From an uncultured euryarchaeote (GTDB taxonomy: Archaea > Thermoplasmatota > Poseidoniia > Poseidoniales > Thalassarchaeaceae): a stretch of DNA of 10,989 bases. This document shows positions 6,878 to 10,989 of the stretch, piece by piece. The DNA is taken from contig CALEIW010000104.1 in assembly GCA_937876055.1 (NCBI GenBank), positions 1 through 10,989 of the forward strand, written 5' to 3'. Below the pieces are notes generated by a model. That model searched no databases and was not told the DNA's origin. It saw only the letters and a program-made list of their open reading frames with translations. Made by a program: the position numbers and the translations under genes. How positions within the stretch are numbered: position 1 is the first letter of the stretch; every line of letters starts with the position of its first letter.

Positions 6878-6935
6878 CTGAACTCGCTACTTCGTCCTGT
6901 GCAACCGCTTTCAAGGCATCTCATCTCGGAGGGGC
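6878..6935. promoter_or_regulatory. Short divergent promoter region, nadA / bud32
   Basis: Fifty-eight bases must hold the start signals of both divergent genes. GGAGGGG (6928-6934) is a good Shine-Dalgarno match but sits only one base before the bud32 ATG at 6936. Initiation may instead use the next in-frame ATG (6957), or the match may not function. I see no convincing TATA box for either gene. Confidence 0.3.
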
Positions 6936-7610
6936 ATGGATGAAGCGGCGATTCCGATGTGGATAGAGGATACGGTCCTTCACATCGGAGCCGAGGCAAC
7001 TGCAATTTCAGGCTCTTGGATGGGGCGAAAAGCAGTTCTAAAAAAGAGGGAACCAAGAGCCTATAGGCACCCTTCATTAGATCGGAAACTAACCCGACAA
7101 AGATTGGCTGCAGAGGCTAGGATTCTATCGCGTTTACAATCTATTGATTTTCCTTCTCCATCACTATTGGATGTAGATACAGATGGAGGATGGATGTTAC
7201 TATCAAAAATAGATGGAGTACCTTTGTATGAAGCATTACAGAATGGTGATGCAGGGCCGCAAGAAATTCGTAAGTTTGGAGAATTGATTCGAAAATTGCA
7301 TGAATCTGATATCGCACATGGAGATCTAACTACACATAATGTGCTAATTGATAATCAAGGAAATTTGACCCTAATCGACTTTGGCCTAGCTAGAATTGCT
7401 CCAGAAATAGAACAACTCGGCTTAGATTTACAGGTCCTAAATGAATGCCTAACTGCCAGCCATTATAATTTCGAATCAGCAGTTGAAACAATGGTTGAAG
7501 GATATTTATCGGCTGATTCTGGTAAATCTTCTGCCGTATCTCATTTGTCTGCAAAGGAAGTCGTTGAGCGATTCAATGCGATTCGTGGCCGAGTTAGATA
7601 TCATGCTTGA
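6936..7610 (+). CDS. bud32: Bud32/PRPK-type kinase of the KEOPS complex
   Basis: This 224-residue small RIO/piD261-type kinase is stand-alone, not fused to Kae1. Bud32 binds Kae1 in the KEOPS complex, which makes N6-threonylcarbamoyl-adenosine at position 37 of ANN-decoding tRNAs; it works mainly as an ATPase there. Visible elements are a lysine in AVLKKRE (K36), the family-specific stretch EPRAYRHPSLDRKLTRQR (39-56), E60, the catalytic loop HGDLTTHNVLI (128-138, D130 and N135) and IDFGLA (147-152, D148). A basic C-terminus RGRVRYHA follows, resembling the conserved Arg-rich tail. No kae1 or other KEOPS gene is in view. rdgB follows after 9 bases, which suggests co-transcription. If ATG 6957 is used the protein is seven residues shorter. 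Confidence 0.95.
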   Translation: MDEAAIPMWIEDTVLHIGAEATAISGSWMGRKAVLKKREPRAYRHPSLDRKLTRQRLAAEARILSRLQSIDFPSPSLLDVDTDGGWMLLSKIDGVPLYEALQNGDAGPQEIRKFGELIRKLHESDIAHGDLTTHNVLIDNQGNLTLIDFGLARIAPEIEQLGLDLQVLNECLTASHYNFESAVETMVEGYLSADSGKSSAVSHLSAKEVVERFNAIRGRVRYHA

Positions 7611-7619
7611 GTTGAGATA

Positions 7620-8213
7620 ATGAGAATTCTCTTTGCAACAGGTAATGAAAACAAAATTGTAGAAGCTCGAGAGGTGTTAGTGCCCCTCGGACACAGTGTA
7701 GAGGGCTTGGTAATTAACGGATTGAGGCCTAATTTTGACGAGCCAAAACATCTCGGATTAGACGGTGTAGCAGAATCGAAAATCCGACAAGCAATGGAAT
7801 TAATTCAAGGAAGCGAATTAGAGGGTAGCGCAATTCTTGTCGAAGATTCAGGTATTTTCCTTGATGGATTTCCTGAATGGCCGGGTGCAGAATCTTCGGA
7901 TGTAGAGAAAGAAATTGGTCTTAATGGAATTATTGAGAAAGTCAAAGAATCCGGCAATAGCGGTGCAGAATATCGGGCGGTAGCAATTCTCTCAAATGAA
8001 AATCAAGTTTGGAAATCAAAAGGAATCTGCCGTGGTAAAATATCTGACCATCCTCGGGGCAGCAATGGCTTCGGATATGACCCAATTTTCATTCCTGAGG
8101 AAGGCGATGGAGGGACCTTTGGGGAATTAGGCAATGAGGTTAAAAATCAGATATCTCACAGGAAAAAAGCCATGCTAGGACTATCAAATCTTCTCAAATC
8201 CCCGTCAAGGTGA
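7620..8213 (+). CDS. RdgB/HAM1-type non-canonical purine NTP pyrophosphatase
   Basis: This 197-residue cytoplasmic enzyme of the HAM1/ITPase family hydrolyses dITP, XTP and related damaged purine triphosphates to the monophosphate and pyrophosphate, keeping them out of DNA and RNA. Signatures are FATGNENKIVEA (5-16, nucleotide-binding start), VEDSGIFLDGFPEWPGA (74-90, with the catalytic-base Asp D76), GSNGFGYDPIF (147-157) and NQISHRKKA (176-184). Family length is normal. The start ATG is 9 bases after the bud32 stop, preceded by GAGTTGAGATA with a weak purine-rich element. The pairing with bud32 suggests an operon of housekeeping functions; a direct functional link is not implied by the sequence. 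Confidence 0.96.
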   Translation: MRILFATGNENKIVEAREVLVPLGHSVEGLVINGLRPNFDEPKHLGLDGVAESKIRQAMELIQGSELEGSAILVEDSGIFLDGFPEWPGAESSDVEKEIGLNGIIEKVKESGNSGAEYRAVAILSNENQVWKSKGICRGKISDHPRGSNGFGYDPIFIPEEGDGGTFGELGNEVKNQISHRKKAMLGLSNLLKSPSR

Positions 8214-8239
8214 ATAGAGACTAGCCACTGTGGTAGCCC

Positions 8240-8244
8240 GAGGA
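8240..8244 (+). promoter_or_regulatory. Shine-Dalgarno site GAGGA deciding the start at 8251
   Basis: GAGGA with a six-base spacer precedes ATG 8251. The upstream in-frame GTG at 8230 has no such site and would add seven non-hydrophobic residues before the first membrane helix. Confidence 0.6.
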
Positions 8245-8250
8245 ACAGAC

Positions 8251-9153
8251 ATGGTTTCGTACACACGGCTCTTGCTTCTAGTCCTATTAGGACTAGGAAT
8301 ACCGCTTTTCCTACTGTTCCAAGGTTCGATGAATCTTGCTCAACAAATCGCAGCGGGAACAGTGCTATTGGCCTTCCTTTCATTATTGGTATTTTCAGGT
8401 CGAAGGCCACTACCTTCGACTCCAAAAGCTCCTGTTGTCGAGATCGAAGAAGATGAGGATGAAGTAGAACCTGAACCAGCAACTGAAGATGTTGAGGTAG
8501 AACAGGAAGAAGTTCGCCGTAGTCGCCGCCGAGTCGCTGCTCCAGTTGCAGCACCTGCAACATTACCTCCTCCTCCGATTGCTATGCCGAGCCCAGATGC
8601 GCCAATGCCCGCACCTAGTATGCCAATGCCCCCTCCAATGCCTTCCTCCCAAGAACCAACTGTTGCTGGAGATGGAGAGAATATTGCTGAGCGTCTAGTG
8701 GTCTCCCGAGATGCCCAATCTGAAATGGAAACTGAAATCGAGAGTTATGTTGAGCAACAACGAGAGAAAAGATCGGTTATTCGAGGAAAAATAGACCGAC
8801 GTCGTCGAATGGCATTAGCTGAAAGAAAGGCTGCTAAGGTCAGAATGTGGACAGAGTTAGAGGACGGTGAAGACCTCGGCGCTTTACTAAATCAAGCAAA
8901 TCATGGGTTGACTGTAATTGAAGAAGATGAAAGTCCTGATGATACCTCTCCACTAGGCGTATCATATGTCAGAATAGACGAGTCTAGAATACTCAAGATA
9001 AGAGTTCCATTGAAGATTCCAGAGAAGACAGTAAGCAAACCTGTTGAAGAATTACCAGAGGTTGAGGATATGCCACCAATGCCTCCTCCGCCTAGCGGTT
9101 TACCGCCAATGCCCCCTCCTCCTGGAATGCCTCCTCAACCTCCGCCTGAGTGA
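8251..9153 (+). CDS. Proline-rich membrane protein of unknown function
   Basis: I recognise no family. From the ATG at 8251 the protein has 300 residues. Two closely spaced hydrophobic helices (about 7-22 and 29-48) are followed by a Glu/Asp-rich stretch (about 62-92) and a short Arg cluster (RRSRRR). A Pro/Met/Ala-rich low-complexity linker comes next (about 104-143), then a highly charged helix, probably coiled coil (about 158-210). A small folded-looking segment (about 213-262, containing SYVRIDESRILKIRVPL) and a C-terminal Pro-Met-Pro tail made of PPMPPPP-like units complete it. The start at 8251 is preferred over GTG 8230 because GAGGA (8240-8244) stands six bases before it. It lies 37 bases after rdgB. 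Pro-rich tails often bind partner domains, but that is a guess here. Confidence 0.75.
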   Translation: MVSYTRLLLLVLLGLGIPLFLLFQGSMNLAQQIAAGTVLLAFLSLLVFSGRRPLPSTPKAPVVEIEEDEDEVEPEPATEDVEVEQEEVRRSRRRVAAPVAAPATLPPPPIAMPSPDAPMPAPSMPMPPPMPSSQEPTVAGDGENIAERLVVSRDAQSEMETEIESYVEQQREKRSVIRGKIDRRRRMALAERKAAKVRMWTELEDGEDLGALLNQANHGLTVIEEDESPDDTSPLGVSYVRIDESRILKIRVPLKIPEKTVSKPVEELPEVEDMPPMPPPPSGLPPMPPPPGMPPQPPPE

Positions 9154-9189
9154 GCGTATCTTCAAGCGGCGGTTGCTCTTCGGTCGACC

Positions 9190-10026
9190 ATGGATGAAGA
9201 TGTGCTACTGGTCGAGAACCTCCCGGTCGAAGGCTCAAGCCCCGCTGGTGGAGTGATTTCTGTTTGGACGTTAAATCGACCAGAGAAACTCAATGCTCTG
9301 AACAAAGATTCGCATACTGCTCTCAAACAAGCCTGTGATGAAGCTGAGGCAGATGACAACGTCAGAGTAGTCGTAATTCGTGGCGCATCGCCTCCGCCTG
9401 TCCCAGAGGGCAAGCGTCAGAAACCAGCCGCTTTTGCGGCAGGGGCGGATATTTCTGAGTTTGCAGGAAAGAATTCAGATGAGGTTCGACCATTCTTTGA
9501 GGATAATGCGTGGGAAAGAGTTTGGAATCTATCAAAACCAACTATTGCAATGGTTGATGGTTTTGCTCTTGGAGGTGGGACTGAATTAGCACTTTCCTGT
9601 GATTTACGAATCGCTAGCACTCGGGCTAAGTTCGGGACCCCAGAAATAAATCTTGGACTGATTCCGGGCGGTGGTGGAACTCAACGACTTTCGAATATTC
9701 TCGGCTATGGCAAAGCAATGGAGATGGTCCTGACTGGAGAAATGGTAGGGTCAGAAGAGGCGCTAAGACTTGGATTAATCAACGATGTTGTAGAGCCCGA
9801 ACAACTTGAATCTAGAACAATGGAAATGGCAGAAAATATAGCCAAAAAGTCACCATATACTATCAAGGTAGCAAAAAGAGCAGTTCGTTCTGCTCTCGAT
9901 CTTGGAATGTCTGAAGGTATACTAGCTGAAAGGTCCGAATTCGTTGCACTGTTCGATACCGAAGACAAGGAAATTGGAGTCCAAGCATTCCTTGAGCGAA
10001 AAGATGCTGAATGGAAAGGTTCCTAA
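9190..10026 (+). CDS. Enoyl-CoA hydratase/isomerase (crotonase family)
   Basis: This 278-residue crotonase-fold protein would add water to 2-enoyl-CoA thioesters, or do a related reaction, in fatty- or amino-acid breakdown. Diagnostic parts are WTLNRPEKLNAL (26-37), the oxyanion-hole segment FAAGADISEF (82-91), GFALGGGTELALSCDLRIA (124-142) and FGTPEINLGLIPGGGGTQRL (148-167). The two acid residues of hydratases align with E132 and E152, so true hydratase activity is plausible. MEMVLTGE follows at 177-184. An insert of about 12 residues (SPPPVPEGKRQK, 67-78) lengthens the loop just before the oxyanion motif. No dehydrogenase or thiolase sits next to it, so the pathway is not fixed. It begins 36 bases after the proline-rich gene, with no clear ribosome site. 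Confidence 0.95.
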   Translation: MDEDVLLVENLPVEGSSPAGGVISVWTLNRPEKLNALNKDSHTALKQACDEAEADDNVRVVVIRGASPPPVPEGKRQKPAAFAAGADISEFAGKNSDEVRPFFEDNAWERVWNLSKPTIAMVDGFALGGGTELALSCDLRIASTRAKFGTPEINLGLIPGGGGTQRLSNILGYGKAMEMVLTGEMVGSEEALRLGLINDVVEPEQLESRTMEMAENIAKKSPYTIKVAKRAVRSALDLGMSEGILAERSEFVALFDTEDKEIGVQAFLERKDAEWKGS

Positions 10027-10068
10027 AAATAAACAGTAGTTGATAATCTCTAATCAATCGGTTATGTT

Positions 10069-10323
10069 ATGGCGATAGTAGACTATCTGTTTTCTCCAAG
10101 AATCGATCGTTTTGGCTCAGAAACTCCTAGTGAGGCATCTAGGATTTTTTTCCTAATTGTCATTCTGTCTGTATCTTATTGGGCATGGCAGATTTCCAAT
10201 GGTATAGTCTCGATTTGGTTGATGGTAGTGATTCTCATATCGACCCCAATTCTTTCAGTCGGTTGGTGGTTAATTTCTTTGATATCACAAAAAAGACCAA
10301 CTAAGGATCTATTCTCCAAATAA
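10069..10323 (+). CDS. Small two-helix membrane protein, unknown
   Basis: This 84-residue protein has a polar N-terminus (FSPRIDRFGSETPSEAS) and two hydrophobic helices (about 25-43 and 46-70), ending in a basic polar tail (QKRPTKDLFSK). I recognise no family. Codon use resembles its neighbours, and the open frame ends exactly where the convergent gene ends, which supports it being real. An AT-rich stretch CTAAAAATAAAC (about 10023-10034) lies 35-46 bases upstream and could be its promoter box. Its role is unknown. Confidence 0.6.
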   Translation: MAIVDYLFSPRIDRFGSETPSEASRIFFLIVILSVSYWAWQISNGIVSIWLMVVILISTPILSVGWWLISLISQKRPTKDLFSK

Positions 10324-10905
10324 TTATTGAATTTTCGAGAAAATCTCACCTATTGGATCATCCGATTTAGTTACATCAATCACTAACCAACCACTATTTT
10401 CTGCCAACCTAACCATCTCAAATTGAATCTCTCGAATTCTATCTATATGGTCTAGGTAATGTCGAACAGATCTACCGTTGTGTTTTCGTCTGCCTGCAAT
10501 CATTCGCACATGCTCCTCAGCATCCTCAACAGCCAAAACCACTCCACATGCATCTCCTCCTGAGGCCCTCCATTCATCGATTATTGCGAAATTAGGTACG
10601 AAATGCACCCCTTCCATCAATAGGTCTCCCCCTCTTTTCATTTCACGTTGCACAATCGCTCCTATTGCACTATTGAGAGGAGTGGTTGTATCCTTCCAAT
10701 CTTCGATTGCATTAGATTCTCCAGGCTGAAATGAAGACCTATGTAGAGCGGAATCTTCGTTTTGAGAAATTTGTGTTCTCAAAGTCTCTCGGATTGTATC
10801 AGTTGCCACGACTTTATCGAACTCCAGAGAGGCTGCAATTCTAGCGCTAAGGGTGGACTTCCCTACTCCACTTGCACCGGTTATGACCAGCAACCTGCCG
10901 ACCAT
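10324..10905 (-). CDS. 2-phosphoglycerate kinase-like P-loop protein
   Basis: This 193-residue P-loop kinase has Walker A GASGVGKST (10-18), the ATDTIRETLR motif (34-43), HRSSFQPGE (55-63) and MEGVHFVPNF (97-106). An Arg-rich lid region RMIAGRRKHNGR (134-145) follows, then YLDHIDRIREIQ (150-161). The TD-x-x-RE, HRSSFQ and EGVHFVP patterns match archaeal 2-phosphoglycerate kinase, which makes 2,3-bisphosphoglycerate on the way to the solute cyclic 2,3-bisphosphoglycerate. The methanogen enzyme is longer, so this is the kinase core only, and another small-molecule kinase activity is possible. The start is supported by GAGGTG five bases before ATG. It lies 10 bases after the aldehyde dehydrogenase stop and so is probably in the same transcript. 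Confidence 0.8.
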   Translation of the reverse strand: MVGRLLVITGASGVGKSTLSARIAASLEFDKVVATDTIRETLRTQISQNEDSALHRSSFQPGESNAIEDWKDTTTPLNSAIGAIVQREMKRGGDLLMEGVHFVPNFAIIDEWRASGGDACGVVLAVEDAEEHVRMIAGRRKHNGRSVRHYLDHIDRIREIQFEMVRLAENSGWLVIDVTKSDDPIGEIFSKIQ

Positions 10906-10910
10906 CTCTA

Positions 10911-10916
10911 CACCTC
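10911..10916 (-). promoter_or_regulatory. Shine-Dalgarno site GAGGTG for the kinase gene
   Basis: The minus strand reads GAGGTG-TAGAG-ATG, a strong site with a five-base spacer. Its first G is the last base of the upstream gene's TAG stop. This suggests coupled translation of the two genes. Confidence 0.65.
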
Positions 10917-10989
10917 TAGCGCTGTATAGCCTTTACTTCAAGGAATTCTTCTAGGCCGTGAATACCGAGTTCACGGCCGTTACCAGATA
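10916..10989 (-). CDS. Aldehyde dehydrogenase, C-terminal end only (gene continues beyond window)
   Basis: Reading the minus strand from 10987 gives 23 residues ending in a TAG stop at 10916-10918. They contain SGNGRELGIHGLEEFLEVK, which matches the conserved C-terminus of NAD(P)-dependent aldehyde dehydrogenases, where S-G-x-G-R-E-L-G precedes a short helix and a final E-V-K strand. The betaine/aliphatic aldehyde branch is the closest in style. Such enzymes oxidise aldehydes to acids in the cytoplasm. The catalytic Cys and Glu lie outside the window, so substrate cannot be judged. It is the upstream gene of a tight pair with the 2-phosphoglycerate kinase-like gene. Confidence 0.8.
   Translation of the reverse strand, partial: SGNGRELGIHGLEEFLEVKAIQR

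Noticed and set aside
8230..8250. GTG 8230 as start of the proline-rich protein
   Set aside because: ATG 8251 has a good Shine-Dalgarno site and puts the first membrane helix near the N-terminus.
8156..8563. Minus-strand Leu/Gln-rich open frame
   Set aside because: It lies opposite the membrane helices and acidic block of the proline-rich protein gene and has no recognisable domain or start signal.
10954..10978. Perfect 9-bp inverted repeat with 7-base loop near the right edge
   Set aside because: It falls within the conserved GRELGIHG coding segment of aldehyde dehydrogenase, so the dyad is most simply a coding coincidence.

Overview
The window looks like a piece of a marine planktonic euryarchaeal genome, most likely Marine Group II (Poseidoniales) or a close relative. 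The signs are a stand-alone archaeal/eukaryotic-type Bud32 kinase, an archaeal-type tRNA-Gly, a 2-phosphoglycerate kinase-like P-loop protein, very acidic calcium-repeat surface proteins with a short C-terminal cytoplasmic tail, and bacterial-looking acyl-CoA and aldehyde metabolism genes. The assignment is inferred from gene content and style. No rRNA or other decisive phylogenetic marker is present.

Layout. Positions 1-1902 (+) hold the 3' part of a large acidic surface protein built from thrombospondin type 3 calcium repeats, ending in one membrane anchor and a short tail. A tRNA-Gly(GCC) (1915-1989, -) and an ArsC/low-molecular-weight phosphatase-like gene (2034-2396, -) follow on the other strand. 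A divergent intergenic region (2397-2530) carries a terminator-like palindrome and leads into an Mrp/NBP35-type P-loop ATPase (2531-3562, +). In that ATPase the usual Cys-X-X-Cys segment is replaced by an Ig-like (Big_6-type) stretch. Next is a 714-residue membrane protein fusing a PAP2-like phosphatase/transferase domain to a large exported beta-rich domain (3647-5791, +). It meets quinolinate synthase NadA (5792-6877, -) tail to tail with no base between the stop codons.

From 6936 a + strand run holds Bud32 (KEOPS kinase), an RdgB/HAM1 house-cleaning pyrophosphatase, a proline-rich two-helix membrane protein, an enoyl-CoA hydratase and a small two-helix membrane protein. The last of these again meets its convergent neighbour with no gap. 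That neighbour is a 2-phosphoglycerate kinase-like protein (10324-10905, -), which lies 10 bases downstream of the 3' end of an aldehyde dehydrogenase gene (10916-10989, -, only 23 codons in the window).

The genes do not form one pathway. They are housekeeping functions (tRNA modification, nucleotide-pool cleaning, NAD synthesis, ATPase/iron-sulfur-type chaperone, acyl-CoA and aldehyde metabolism) mixed with lineage-type envelope proteins. Coding density is very high and no gene-free stretch exceeds 134 bases. I see no CRISPR array, insertion sequence, phage gene or recognisable defence system. The most unusual items are the Mrp protein without its cluster-binding cysteines and the very regular 75-residue cysteine-paired super-repeat.
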